Below the pieces are notes generated by a model, which was given only the letters and a program-made list of their open reading frames with translations, was not told the DNA's origin and searched no databases. A stretch of 64,000 nt of DNA, from positions 2,480,001 through 2,544,000 of the forward strand of contig MBPM02000001.1 in the NCBI GenBank assembly GCA_001695595.3, written 5' to 3'. Positions 31,842-42,665 of the stretch are shown here, in pieces. The position numbers and the translations under genes are program-made. Origin of the DNA: Plasmopara viticola. Taxonomy: Eukaryota; Oomycota; Peronosporomycetes; Peronosporales; Peronosporaceae. Within the stretch, counting starts at the first letter, position 1. Each line of letters opens with the position of its first letter.

Positions 31842-31919
31842 AATGGGAAAGTGAAATGAGTGTACGTATAGCGTATCGTCTTTATAGTTAACATATGTGT
31901 TGTATCTCTTCGTTGGTCC

Positions 31920-34900
31920 TCAAAGCACTGTCGACGGTCTCCCATCGTACAGAACTTGCTGTTGTGGACTTTGGCCAAAGGGTGACGGTGCAATGTACTT
32001 TTGCGAAACCCCGTCAGACGACAAATAGAGTCGAGAAAGCGCTTTTGGACGTGATGAGGAGTGACTCGTCTTGATCTGTCGGCCGCCCGCTTTCGCAGAC
32101 GGATAGACGTTCAGTTCCAAGAAATCCTGCATAAGTCCAGCATTCGTTTCTGGGTTAATGCCGTCCGAGCTAGAGAAAGGATTCACTTCTTGGTTTGGCA
32201 AAGTCGATACTTTATCCCTTCCTAAGATGGATGTGCGATTCAACTCGGGACAATTGATCATGACGGAAGCCTTTCCAAGATATCGCTGCGGCATCCTATC
32301 AGGCCCATTCCGTTGCCGTAGAATCAATCCTTGAGGTTGCCACCGATCTGTTTGCATTCCAGAGTCCGTCGTTTCGGCAATCACAGATACTTCTACGCTT
32401 CGATTTGTACGGCGACGAAACTCTGCCAAGTCCTCGATCCGATTAAGCTATCACAAGCAACTGTCAAGACACTTCTACCAAATTTGTCACAATGTCGTTC
32501 CCAACCTTTTGTTCTAGTGTCCAGCGCTCCTTTTCAATCTCACTAACAGTTACTTGTAAGGTTTCAATCGTTTGCTTACACTTTGATACAGAGCGTCAAA
32601 GTTAATTACGTATCGATTAAAAGCAACCACCCCGCACAAACCTGTTCGTTGTTCCTTATCTCCACTTGCCAGGCCTCATCTTTTTCGATCAAATGCGCCA
32701 TAAGTCGTTTTTGAGCATCTTCAGACTCGCCGTGTTGGTCTTTGAGCAAAGTTGATTCCTCTTCCTGTGCTTCAAGCTTTTTCGTCAACTCGCTCAGCTC
32801 CTCCACCTTGTGCGTCTACACAAAGCACGAACGAGACAATGAGTTACTATTCATACAAAGATAGTATAGCTTGCATCAATTGCAATGCCATACCAAAGAA
32901 TGCTTTAATTTCTCCGAATCGCTCTTCTTCATCTGGATCACAACGTGGAGTTTGAGATTCTCTGCCTCAATTGTCCGAATGTGATCTTGATCAGAGTCAA
33001 TCTTGCGTTCAGCTTGGTCGAGCTTTTCATGCATATGCTTCAAAACCGCTTTTATCTTGAACAACTCGACTTTGATTAACTCGGCTCGAGTGTGACACAA
33101 GATTGAGAATTGTCGCAACGATTTCTCTGTGAGATCCTTGTGACGCACTTTGCGCTTATTGCGCGGGACATCCAAAGTCGGGGTACTTCCTGAGAGATCA
33201 GGCGTCATCTTCAAAGGGTCATCCAACGGCACAGCATCAACGTCCGGTTCCGAAACAAGCGCTTCATTGTCACTGATTTCATGCACAGTCTCTAAAACTT
33301 TGTGCATAAACTTCATCAAGATTGTGCCTTTTTCAGCTTCATACAGCTGATCTCGCTTCCCTTCTTCAATTTGACGCGTCATGGCCTCCATCATCTCCGT
33401 GACACCAGCACTTTCCTGATCCTGCTGAATCTTAAGTGCATTCATGCTAATTGTTCATCGCAATGAGTATCAATTCGCCATACTCAGTACCATCAGCAAT
33501 CGTACCTGCCAGTGAGCGTCTCGACAGACGATTTTGACTCTTTAAGGCGATCAATCAGTCCTCGGTTTTTCCGTTCCAGGTCCTATGTAGATCCAATGAT
33601 AAGCGATAAGAATCGTTTTTAGTAACGAATTACATGTGAAAGATGCGGCCAGAACGTACCGATATCTTTTTCTGCTGTGTAGCAACTAGAGCCTTTCCCT
33701 CTTTAATCTCCATCAGCATCCGCGCAATATCTTTGTGGTACGCCTCAAATTCATTCTCGTTTATATCGGTTGGCTCGAGTACCTTAGCTTCTTCCTTTAG
33801 CGCAACTTCCTGCTTGGCAGTAAGTGCCTTTGGTCTGCTTGTTGCACGTTCATTGCTATTCTGCAGAATATTTTGAGCCTGAGCAACAGCACCAATGGCA
33901 CTCGTTTGTCGTGTAATGACAACTTTGCTTCGCCTTGTAGTCAGCACTGGCTTTAGACTCTGCGACTTGCCACTTTCGGCCATCTTACGCGCTAGCTGGC
34001 CTGCAAGATCGTTCTCGCCCATCAAAGCGCATTCGAGTTGATACTGCAACTTCTGAACCTTTTCATCGTTTCCCATTTTCGTTGCCTGTTGTGCTTCATA
34101 ATGAACGTTCTCCGACTCAAGCTGTACACTTGAACTCACGGATGATATTTCCTGATCCGCTACACGCTCTTGACGTTTTTCCACATCTCGCATCAATTTC
34201 TTGTTTTGACGTCGAAATTCCAGATTTTGGTCGTGAAGCTCCTCCCGAAGACGCTCCTCTTCAATCAGTTGGTCTTGTAAATGCCGCTTCGTCTGCTCAA
34301 ACCGCTGCAACGTCGATGCAAGCTCTTCTTTAGAAGACGCTAGTGATTGCTGGTACTTTGCACAAAGGGCTACTTTTTCATTCAATTGTCGATCGCGTGT
34401 TGCGAGGTCCACCGTCAGTTGTTCTGTTCTTTTGCACTCTTCCTGCAGACGAGAGTCTAGCAGCCACAACCTACAATCAGACTAAATCCACACACACCAA
34501 GCATGTCGAACGTACAATTTGTGCTGAAATCGGACTCGACTTGAGCTTTTTCGACTTGAATGGCACGCAGCGCCTCGGTCACGTGAGCATATGCTTCTTT
34601 AAGATGATTGTTGGAGGCAAACAACTTGTCGCGGTCTTTATTGGACAGCATCAGCTGTTGCTTTACACCTTTACATTCACGCGTGAGGCGATCGATCACG
34701 TCTTGCGTGTTGTGCATGAGCTGGAACTTGGAGCTCATGTCTGCAATGATCACGTTTTGCTCGCGCTCTTTCGTTCGTACAGCCTGCAATTGGTCCGTCG
34801 CAATTGCATTCTCTTTTGTCAAAGTCTCTACTTGCTGTTGCAAAGCTTCATGAACTTCCTCCACCTGTTTCGCCTCGGATCGCAGCTGTTGCACCGTAGC

Positions 34901-35552
34901 TCGCATTTCTTGCTCTTTCTTGACTGCACGAACCATTTCTTGTCGCGCTGCCTTGAGCTCTTTCCTCTGAGCAAATCAACAAAAAGTAACAATTTGTGAA
35001 AGGAACAAGTTCTGTCAACTCACGTACTTCGCCATGTACAAGCTCCAAGTGGCCGCCGCACGTCTCACAAGGATGGACTTGTAGCACTGTTTCGCTAGGT
35101 GCAAATAGAGGAAGAACCTCTCTTAGATCCACGGAAGGTACGCTTGAAAGTCCGCCATCAAGTGGTCCCCCTCTCACTTGACGAGTCGAGACTTGCGGGG
35201 CCTTGACTTGATCACCACGCAACGCCACTCTTGCATCCTTTTGATGCAACTCTTCCTTGATAACAATCACATCGCGGTAATACGCGCGTCGAATCACTTC
35301 GAGGACTTCATTGCGTCGTGCGAGCTTCCCACGCAACATTTCCAACTGCATCAGCAGATCGTTCGACGCGACCCCATTGGGAAACGCTTTCTGCGAAAGC
35401 ACATCAGTTGGTTTCGACGGACTGCCGTCCTCCAGACGTGTCGAAAGGGACTTGTCGATCTCATCACTTTCGCTCTTCCTTTCGTCAACATCAGCTTCAT
35501 GTGATCCCAATCTATCTCTTGAATCAGGATGGTCTTCACTCTGAAGCGCCAT
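31920..35552 (-). CDS. Large coiled-coil protein of unknown function, 8 exons
   Basis: Not recognised. Phase-consistent minus-strand exons: 35552-35028, 34966-34516, 34456-33660, 33582-33506, 33446-32894, 32815-32642, 32580-32506, 32447-31920, about 1,059 residues, introns 58-78 nt. An alternative exon 7 donor at 32478 would leave only a 31-nt intron. After an acidic N-terminus comes a short cysteine pair, HPCETCGGHLELVHGE near 155-170. Long heptad coiled coils follow (about 180-520 and 620-900), broken by a basic linker near 390-420. The C-terminal 170 residues are polar and serine-rich with no coiled coil. The shape fits a structural protein of the centrosome, flagellum or vesicle tether, but nothing shows which. 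It ends 78 nt from AASS (convergent). Confidence 0.78.
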
Positions 35553-35744
35553 GGGTTTTTTTAAGCGATTGGTGTCAACGCACTTCGCGAAAAACAGCTC
35601 TAATTATATGCTCTCAACACTCAAAAAACTAGAAAAGTTAATGAATGAATAAATGGGCTGCTTTCAAAGAACCTACTCGGCTAACGATGTGCAAGCTTCA
35701 CTGATTGTTTCCGTGTTACGCCAATAGTGGGTGCATCGTGGCGC

Positions 35745-37568
35745 TTACAATTCGCGTGACTGGACGTCAGAGACGATCAACGCAGTCGTGTTACTTGCTT
35801 CGACCGGAGGCAGAGCAGTGCTCATGCCTGCAATCATACCGGAATTGTCTTCGCTCGCTCGCTGCGTGTCCGTTAGTTGCTCATTGGTGAGTCCACGCTC
35901 ACTTGGAAGGTCAATTACTTTTGCTGACTCAATGCTCGGAGCGACTGCTGGAGCATCCAGATCATCGGCCAGTGGGTGAACGGAGTAGCCCGAAGCACTG
36001 ATGAAATACGCCTGGTCGAGTTCCGGGTTTTGGCGGATCGGTGGGGGACCAGCAGATGGCAGCGGCGGTTCGTCTGGCATAAAAGAGTTGGTCTGCTCGT
36101 TTCCATTCTCCGACTCTTTCTCTCCCCCCTCGACGCATTTACGTTGTAAAGAGGGACTTCGCCGTCCGCTTGACGTGCTCCTGCGCTTTGCACGCTCGCT
36201 ACCAGCATTATCGTCACCACTCTTTCCATGCGACTTTGCACTGACACGGCGAGAGCTTCGACTCGATGCTGAAGTGAGGGGTGAAGTCGATGCAGCCATT
36301 GCCTTTCGTACTTTGCGCGGCGCTGTCTTTTCCACATAATGCGTGGCAAAGTCTGGAAAGTCGTCGATCACATCATCGCTTCCAGCAATCCCAACTTTAT
36401 TCAAAATGCTGTAGAACGCCCTCTCGGTCGCCTGCAAAACCCCTAATTCACGCTCACACTCTTCCAAATCCAAACTGAGTTGTGCAAGATCATTCTCTAT
36501 CGCCGTCCTGTCCTTCTCCGCAGCATATTCTAGCTCCGCCTGCTTGTGGTTCAACTCCACCATCGTCACGGCCATCTGCTGCTCCTTCATTTCGATCTTG
36601 TGCATTGTTTCACGCAGTAAAATCCGGTTCTTAAACTCACAATATGCATTTTGACAGCGATCCGTGTGGGCCTCTACATCGTGCCAGATTCGACACATTT
36701 TGTTCTGGCAAGGCACTGAGCTGCTGCACATTTGCAACCGAATCTTCTTACACGCGCGTCCACACACTTTTCCAGGCGGAGGGTTACACAACAGAGCGTC
36801 CACGAATTGAATTGACTTGCATAGTCGCTTTTTGAAAAACTTGGTATCTGACAAAGTGCGTCCATCCGGGTAGCACAGCTCCCCAATGGCGTCTTTGAAT
36901 GGCAATAACGCCTCATCATCGGCTTTCTCAAGGTTCCGTCTCTTTGCCGCTTGTACAGACTTGCGACGCCCTTTCTTCTCTTCATCTCCTTCTTCTTCCT
37001 CTTCTCCCTCTTCAGAGCTCTCAATGATCACCGGTCGTGCTGCTCGACGCTGTCTTTTTACCGGCTGCGGATCGCGTGCACTACTTCGCGTGCCTCTCTT
37101 TCTACCCGGCGTGCCTTTTGATTGCATGGCAGGCACCTCGGCCCTCTCTGTCTCTTTTATAGCAGACTCTTGCTTGACCTTGGTTTTCCTTGCCATGCGG
37201 CCGGTACTGCGACTGCTGCGCGATGGGGCTCCACGTCGACGAAACCATAGTTCGTCCCTTACTACCGTATCAAGGACGCGTCCTGTGGCCCTACTGTGAC
37301 AGGCCAGAATGATGCGGTCCATCTGATTCTCAAATCCTGGCGATGTCTCCATGTATTGTGCAATGTAATCCACTAACCGGCGGCACGCAGTGTAGAATTG
37401 GTCATAGCCCACGCCTTCTTTCGTAGACTTCGTCTGCGCCTCGACCACCTGCTGGAAGCTCGTACACACAGACTTGACAGTATCAGTCACGCTCTCCTTC
37501 AGCGACCGCGTCAGGACCAGCTGGAGCTGGTCCACGGCGGAGCAAGACTGCACCCCGCGCTTTCCCAT
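35745..37568 (-). CDS. TAZ-like zinc-finger / coiled-coil protein, copy 2
   Basis: 607 residues, single exon; paralogue of the gene at 49-1422. Shared parts: the N-terminal helices (DQLQLVLTRSLKESVTDTVK, then YDQFYTACRRLVDYIAQYME), an acidic/basic linker, and the Cys/His cluster at about 263-310 with CQNKMC, H-T-D-R-C and CQNAYC (C-x4-C-x9-H-x3-C-x4-C), followed by a coiled coil. It is 150 residues longer because of a C-terminal low-complexity tail (about 430-607) rich in Ser, Arg and Pro, absent from copy 1. Basic runs near 165-215 suggest nuclear localisation. The start is 86 nt from the end of the GH81 gene upstream of it. Confidence 0.75.
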   Translation of the reverse strand: MGKRGVQSCSAVDQLQLVLTRSLKESVTDTVKSVCTSFQQVVEAQTKSTKEGVGYDQFYTACRRLVDYIAQYMETSPGFENQMDRIILACHSRATGRVLDTVVRDELWFRRRGAPSRSSRSTGRMARKTKVKQESAIKETERAEVPAMQSKGTPGRKRGTRSSARDPQPVKRQRRAARPVIIESSEEGEEEEEGDEEKKGRRKSVQAAKRRNLEKADDEALLPFKDAIGELCYPDGRTLSDTKFFKKRLCKSIQFVDALLCNPPPGKVCGRACKKIRLQMCSSSVPCQNKMCRIWHDVEAHTDRCQNAYCEFKNRILLRETMHKIEMKEQQMAVTMVELNHKQAELEYAAEKDRTAIENDLAQLSLDLEECERELGVLQATERAFYSILNKVGIAGSDDVIDDFPDFATHYVEKTAPRKVRKAMAASTSPLTSASSRSSRRVSAKSHGKSGDDNAGSERAKRRSTSSGRRSPSLQRKCVEGGEKESENGNEQTNSFMPDEPPLPSAGPPPIRQNPELDQAYFISASGYSVHPLADDLDAPAVAPSIESAKVIDLPSERGLTNEQLTDTQRASEDNSGMIAGMSTALPPVEASNTTALIVSDVQSREL

Positions 37569-37654
37569 GGTTCAAAGTTTGCTGATCAATTATGGCTTAG
37601 GATTTATTGGACCCGATGTATTGGACCCGATTTATTGGATTGGCTTTTATTGTA

Positions 37655-39934
37655 TTAAATCTTAGCAAGATCGCCTTGCTCATCAATTTCAGCTTCAATG
37701 TAACTTGTCGATAGTGGACGGTAAGATGCCGCAATGTACAGGGCCCAGGAGCGAGTGAGTCCGTCGTCCATCGTAGCAATCGCGAGCTTGGCCAATGCCT
37801 CGACTTGGTTGATTACAGCCGCGTTCACAAGCAACAACGAGAGCCATGGATTGGTATAATCCGGGTTCGTAACAATTCCTTCTTTGGATAGAATGTCATG
37901 CCATTCCTCGTGGACAAACGCCGCTGTCCGCACTAACGCATTGATAGGAGAGACGGGAATCATTTGGATGCCATGAATGCAATACTTTTCTGCACTAAAC
38001 CACGTTGTATAGTCGACTTTATTGTCGAAAAAGATGCCGGTGACGTGATTGGGAACATACTCGGACGGGTGGATCGTGTTGTCTAATGTCATGAGGAAAT
38101 ACGTGCGCACTGCCCGAGCGTTCAGACGTAGCATGAGACTCCCCAGAGTTTCAACAGCTTCGTTGTGAGATACTTGTCCCCAAAGTTTCATGCCGTAGTA
38201 AAAGTTTACGTCTTCGGACGTGCTCTCTTGATCTTTACCATCTGCCATGGGGGTCACGCCATGAGCGTACGAGTGACCAAGGTACCAGGAAAAGTAGCGA
38301 AATTTTGGAAAATATCTGTCGTTTGAGCTCGGATTTGCCACGTCACGGAGCAAGGTCCAGACCATAGTGTCGAGGTGCGCCATTCGTGACCAGAGAGGAT
38401 CGAGTTTTTTTAAGATAGCGGACGCCGTCACCCAGTAGCCGTAATGATAGTGGTGATCATTGTACACTCCGTTACCAAAATCAACCTGGACGTCGCCAGT
38501 TGAAAAGACGGAACTGGACACGATGCCGTGATATGTCGTCTCGTACACTAAAGGGGCACCAAGACTATTCGTCAAGAATGGGCTCACATGAGCTTCTAAC
38601 TTGTCTAGACAGGACCGAAGAAGTGTCGTGTCATTGTTCACCACAGTGGCGTCCGCTGCCATTAGACACAATGACGCGTACTTTTGAAAGGCTTTTCCAC
38701 TAAAGTACCAGCTACCTTTGTCAAGAATCCACTCGCTCTCAATATCGCGTTGTAGGAGAGACAGAAGATTAATTTGTGAAGCAATTTGGGCCGACAACGC
38801 GTTGGCTGGATAAAAGTCGACTTCCTCGTTCGCTTCATGTTCGATCAATGTCCAGCTCCCGGACGTCGTCACATGACCCACCATCTCTCCACGCGTGCTC
38901 GAGTGCAGCACGATGGCACCTTTGCTTTTCATTGTCGTAGCTCCGCTTATCATTTCGACTTGGTGCGGTAGCGCAAAATGCAACAGGCCGTTGCTTCCAC
39001 AATCGCTTCCGTCCGTCTCCCAATTTAGCGAGTAGCGCGTTCGAGACTGTACCAAGACGTCACCACCACGGACTATACACGACGCAAAGTCATTGTACAG
39101 ATCGTGGTCTTTGTTCTCAGGTAAAATAGCTACTCGAATCGTTCCTGTAAATACACTGCTGCTAATCAAAGCGTACCCTGTCTTGTCGATCGATAACAGA
39201 AGGCTAGGATCACTGGCATAGACGACCCAAACTTGCTTGTTTGCAAGGCGTACCACATACTTTCCCTGCTGAAAGGTATCATCTAGTTCCATAGTATGTT
39301 CGGACTCGATACGGGGCGTTAGTCCAGAATACGTAGCAGAGACGAACGCCATTCCTTGCACCAATGCCGAGTCCATGCACTTTAAAGTATCCAAAATGCA
39401 CGTCCGCACAGCGACCCCCATGTCACTAAACGAATACACTTCATACTTTGGTTTGCACGATCCGAATTCACTTGCCGACAATGTTATATCGTTGTGAAAG
39501 TCGTGAAAGTAGTACTTGATAATGCCATTGACTTTGGTAGCCATTCGACGGTAGTTGTACGAATAGCAGGCTTGGATTCCAAAAGGTGCTTCGACAGGCA
39601 GTTTGATCGCGTACGGATTAGACCACACAGGGTTGGCGACGCTGTCGACGTCGTTTACGGTGGTGTGAATGAGATTGCCCCACCACTTGTTGGTCGGTAT
39701 TGGTTGAGTGAGCAGGTCAGCAGCCACGTTGATGATCGGAGCGAGCGTGGCCAATCCGTCATGCCGTTCGAATAGACCTTCAGGCGGTGCGGCAGTGTCG
39801 AAAGGGACGTGGTATTGAAATGGAACATTTGTCGCATTCGCAATGGAACGTTTGATCTGTTGCGCTTCGTGTTGCTTGATTAAGATCGTAAGGCCAATTG
39901 GGACGCAGATGATGCGAGGAAGATGTCTTACCAT
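37655..39934 (-). CDS. Secreted endo-1,3-beta-glucanase, GH81, copy 2
   Basis: 759 residues, single exon. The N-terminus (MVRHLPRIICVPIGLTILI) is a probable signal peptide. It aligns with copy 1 over the whole length: LFERHDGLATLAPIIN, PTNKWWGNLIH, DFGNGVYNDHHYHYGYWVTA near 483 (catalytic Asp region), QESTSEDVNFYYGM near 565 (catalytic Glu region) and NHVTGIFFDNKVDYTTWFSA. All catalytic positions are kept, so both copies are probably active, and sequence divergence throughout shows an old duplication. N-glycosylation sites are common. On the minus strand the TAZ-like copy 2 follows. Transcription starts into the gene-poor 40-kb region, which must hold its promoter. Confidence 0.95.
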   Translation of the reverse strand: MVRHLPRIICVPIGLTILIKQHEAQQIKRSIANATNVPFQYHVPFDTAAPPEGLFERHDGLATLAPIINVAADLLTQPIPTNKWWGNLIHTTVNDVDSVANPVWSNPYAIKLPVEAPFGIQACYSYNYRRMATKVNGIIKYYFHDFHNDITLSASEFGSCKPKYEVYSFSDMGVAVRTCILDTLKCMDSALVQGMAFVSATYSGLTPRIESEHTMELDDTFQQGKYVVRLANKQVWVVYASDPSLLLSIDKTGYALISSSVFTGTIRVAILPENKDHDLYNDFASCIVRGGDVLVQSRTRYSLNWETDGSDCGSNGLLHFALPHQVEMISGATTMKSKGAIVLHSSTRGEMVGHVTTSGSWTLIEHEANEEVDFYPANALSAQIASQINLLSLLQRDIESEWILDKGSWYFSGKAFQKYASLCLMAADATVVNNDTTLLRSCLDKLEAHVSPFLTNSLGAPLVYETTYHGIVSSSVFSTGDVQVDFGNGVYNDHHYHYGYWVTASAILKKLDPLWSRMAHLDTMVWTLLRDVANPSSNDRYFPKFRYFSWYLGHSYAHGVTPMADGKDQESTSEDVNFYYGMKLWGQVSHNEAVETLGSLMLRLNARAVRTYFLMTLDNTIHPSEYVPNHVTGIFFDNKVDYTTWFSAEKYCIHGIQMIPVSPINALVRTAAFVHEEWHDILSKEGIVTNPDYTNPWLSLLLVNAAVINQVEALAKLAIATMDDGLTRSWALYIAASYRPLSTSYIEAEIDEQGDLAKI

Positions 39935-41424
39935 AGCAAGATTTGCATACTGGCAATAACTTCGTTAGGATGAAATTATGAGAAATAGAGTTTTGAGTAG
40001 CTATATATCTCTTCAAGACCGGGGATTATGTCAATAAATAAACATCTGTACAGATCTGTGTACTCCAGAATTTGGGCAAGGATTACATGTTCACATTGAT
40101 ATTCTCTATGGCACTTCACCGGCAAAGGCACTGGTGTAGAGCCCAGGAGCCACCATTCCTTTAAGGCTCCTTTTAGCGGATTACCAGCTTTATACCACGA
40201 TTCATTACATATATAAGTGGGGCTGAGTCGCAATCTTCACTCTTGTCATAACAGTGATTGTTGGCAACACCGAAGAAGCCTGGATCGACTTTAACAGGTG
40301 TCACTGCATCAAAATTGTTTTTGCGTCAAAGGCTGCGTTGTCAAAGGCTAAACCAGCAACAAGGACTGCACCTGCCACGAAAGATGCACCTGTAACGTGA
40401 GCGATGAGCCGCAAAGAAGTTGTTTGTCGGAGAGAGTCAAGGAAGAAAAAGGGTTTGAAAGAGGTTTATTTCACCGCGGTGGGAAACGTGCACCTACTGG
40501 TCTACTTTACCCGGAGGTTTGCAGATCCCTCTTTCTTCAGGCAATAAATTTGGGAGCACATCACCCACTAGGGCCACCAATAAGTCTCAGGATAATATCA
40601 ACGTTGACAGAACAGCCTTATTGCTCGGAGGAACGTGTTTGTTACGTAAAGCAAAAAAAGGGATTCTAACTACATTTAACGTCGGAAATAAAGGGCATGT
40701 GAACGACCTCGCCCAAAATGAAAGAGAAGTCCGTGATTTCCAGAGGCAAGAAATTCGATCGAAAACGCCCTTGCTGATGAGTCTTAAATTGAGATGACAA
40801 CCTTTGCTACAAAACAGTAGTCGAAGTCGCTAATGCAGTGAGCGATAAGCCATGTGACTCGACCACCACCGGGGCACTTGGCTCAAAAGGATGCATTGTT
40901 CTAGCACGGCCTTTCAATTGGCTGTGCTTTGGCACCGCACATAGACCATTTAAGACTAGACTCGGTGCCATTTAGACACCGAGTCTAGTCTTTAATATGA
41001 ACCTATTCTTGGATTAAAGAAATCTCAAGGGCATTCAAAGCCTAATCATCCTGAACAAATTTCTTTTCGCTCGAGAGTTTAGATTGCAGTTTTTTCAGCG
41101 AAAGCTCACCTCCAAGATGTCTCGACTTTGGTGTACAGCTAAGAAAGATGTCGGAAGAACAAGGTTGAAGGGTAGGTTCGACGCGCGGCCAAATAAACGC
41201 GATTTATATAAAGACGCCAATTATTTCTATTTCAAAGTCGCAGTAGAGCTCAGTAGCAACACCAATCGATAAGAAGCCCTGGTATCCATGTGAGCGCCTC
41301 TGCTTCAGTAAGCTCTTCACATAATTGTGCCACTCATCTTAGAAGGAGCGCAGGGGTAGAATGCTCCCGCCCCAAATTTTACTTTGTTCGTGAGGAGCAG
41401 CAGCTAACGCGACCATGTTCGCGC
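39935..41424. other. Gene-poor region upstream of GH81 copy 2
   Basis: No supported gene. Open frames at 40397-40669 and 40519-40797 overlap in different frames and show no known domain. A strong hairpin (see next entry) is the only ordered structure. Confidence 0.4.
40952..40992. repeat. 16-bp perfect inverted repeat, 9-nt loop
   Basis: aagactagactcggtg at 40952-40967 and its exact reverse complement at 40977-40992 flank the loop ccatttaga. T-rich sequence follows. It could be a hairpin terminator-like RNA structure or a small foldback; no gene reads into it. Confidence 0.8.
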
Positions 41425-41781
41425 ATGAGATTGCTCTTAAGGTTGGCCCTGGTAACCAGCCCTTGGCTTCTTCAGGGCAATCCCGGACCTTCGAGGTTCT
41501 TAGAAGAGAAAATGCACTGCTTCGACCATGTGACCAAAAAAATTTATTATAGGATTGAGGGTTCCACGTCTTTCTATCCGGTTTCTAGAGTGCGTAGCGG
41601 TGAGTCCGCCAGCCGCTTAAAGTGCATAAATGTGCCCTTTCAGCCATGTGGTGGCTTTGAGCGCAATCAGCTGACCTGTACCCGCCCAATTAGCTTTTTT
41701 GAGTGCGGGGACAATGCTTACAAGAGATGTTGGCGGCACCCAAGAGCTCACATGAGGCTCAAAATCCTCAGGACATCTTGA
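41425..41781 (+). CDS. Candidate small secreted cysteine-rich protein
   Basis: 118 residues from the Met at 41425; the frame is open further upstream to 41290, but only this Met yields a signal peptide (MRLLLRLALVTSPWLLQG). The remainder holds six cysteines (about positions 32, 63, 69, 79, 87 and 94), which could form three disulfides, and a basic C-terminus. Small size, secretion signal and even cysteine count are the profile of apoplastic effectors or protease-inhibitor-like proteins of plant-associated oomycetes. A run SRFLEEK after the signal peptide is reminiscent of, but does not match, an RxLR-EER motif. It is isolated in repeat-rich DNA, as effectors often are. It could also be a chance frame. 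Confidence 0.4.
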   Translation: MRLLLRLALVTSPWLLQGNPGPSRFLEEKMHCFDHVTKKIYYRIEGSTSFYPVSRVRSGESASRLKCINVPFQPCGGFERNQLTCTRPISFFECGDNAYKRCWRHPRAHMRLKILRTS

Positions 41782-42296
41782 AACGCCCCACATAGCCTAC
41801 TGAGTACGTCGAGGGGAGCTATGATGCTCTTTGAACCATGCCTTTCCAAGATTGTAAGGTTCATCGTGCTCGAGAAAATAGGTCTAACATTCCGAGTGGT
41901 TGATTTCTAATATATTTAAGACTTCATCTTTTATCGCAAAGATATTTAGATTGCCTCTTTGATCTTCAACTGGATTTTTTTCTGCTATCTGAAAACAAAA
42001 CGTTCTTTTTTGGTCGCCGCATCATTTTTGTCGCCCCAGATGTCTAAGTGCGAGGACAAGTAGTGAGTATTAAGTCCGTGACTCACACGTCGGCTCCTTT
42101 GTATAGTACCAGTAGACTGCTAAAAATCCATAAGCCTCGACTCTACATGGCTTGTCGGAGATTGATGGCAGCACAGTTGTAGTGTCTCCAATGTATGATG
42201 GTGCATTTGGCACCCGTTCGAGCCAACATAACTAGAGAATAGTCAGCAAGGCTGTAAATGGTAGTAACATTTATATAACCCGGCCCACTGGACACA

Positions 42297-42665
42297 ATGG
42301 TATCTGATAAGGATGCACTTTACCGCTGCATTTTAATAAGCTCTGTCGTTAAGGTGGGAGCTGATTTGCTGGTGCTGACAGTAGACCATACGCAGTCAAA
42401 TGGGCGAGCGAAAAGGATTTACTGCGTGCTAGAATGGACATTAAAAAGTATGAGCGCTGAGGTGGTACTATTAATTTTCTGATTAAGCTTGCACTCAGCA
42501 ATGCATCTGCGGGCTTTTTACACCTCCGATATGCAAATAGGCTGAGGCATCAGAGATTTCCACCGACTATTCAAACTAGAAGACAGTTTAGAAGAGGAAT
42601 TGCTCGTAAATCTTTTTTATCTAGAACTCGATTGCGAGGCATGTTTCCGCGTGAAGGTAACACCT
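42297..42665 (+). pseudogene. Ty3/gypsy integrase remnant
   Basis: The frame at 42297-42482 reads LTVDHTQSNGRAKRIYCVLE, matching the conserved 'HPQTNGQ-x-x-R-x-N-R-x-L-E' segment of the integrase core. After a stop, a second frame from 42482 continues with KLALSNASAGFLHLRYANRL, corresponding to the 'FALNNAVHASTGxTPFYVNGL' segment. The order is right, the frames are broken and the catalytic start is not found, so it is dead. No LTRs are identified. Confidence 0.55.

Noticed and set aside
41425..41781. Canonical RxLR effector
   Set aside because: The sequence after the signal peptide is SRFLEEK, which is not R-x-L-R, and no dEER follows; kept only as a cysteine-rich secreted candidate.
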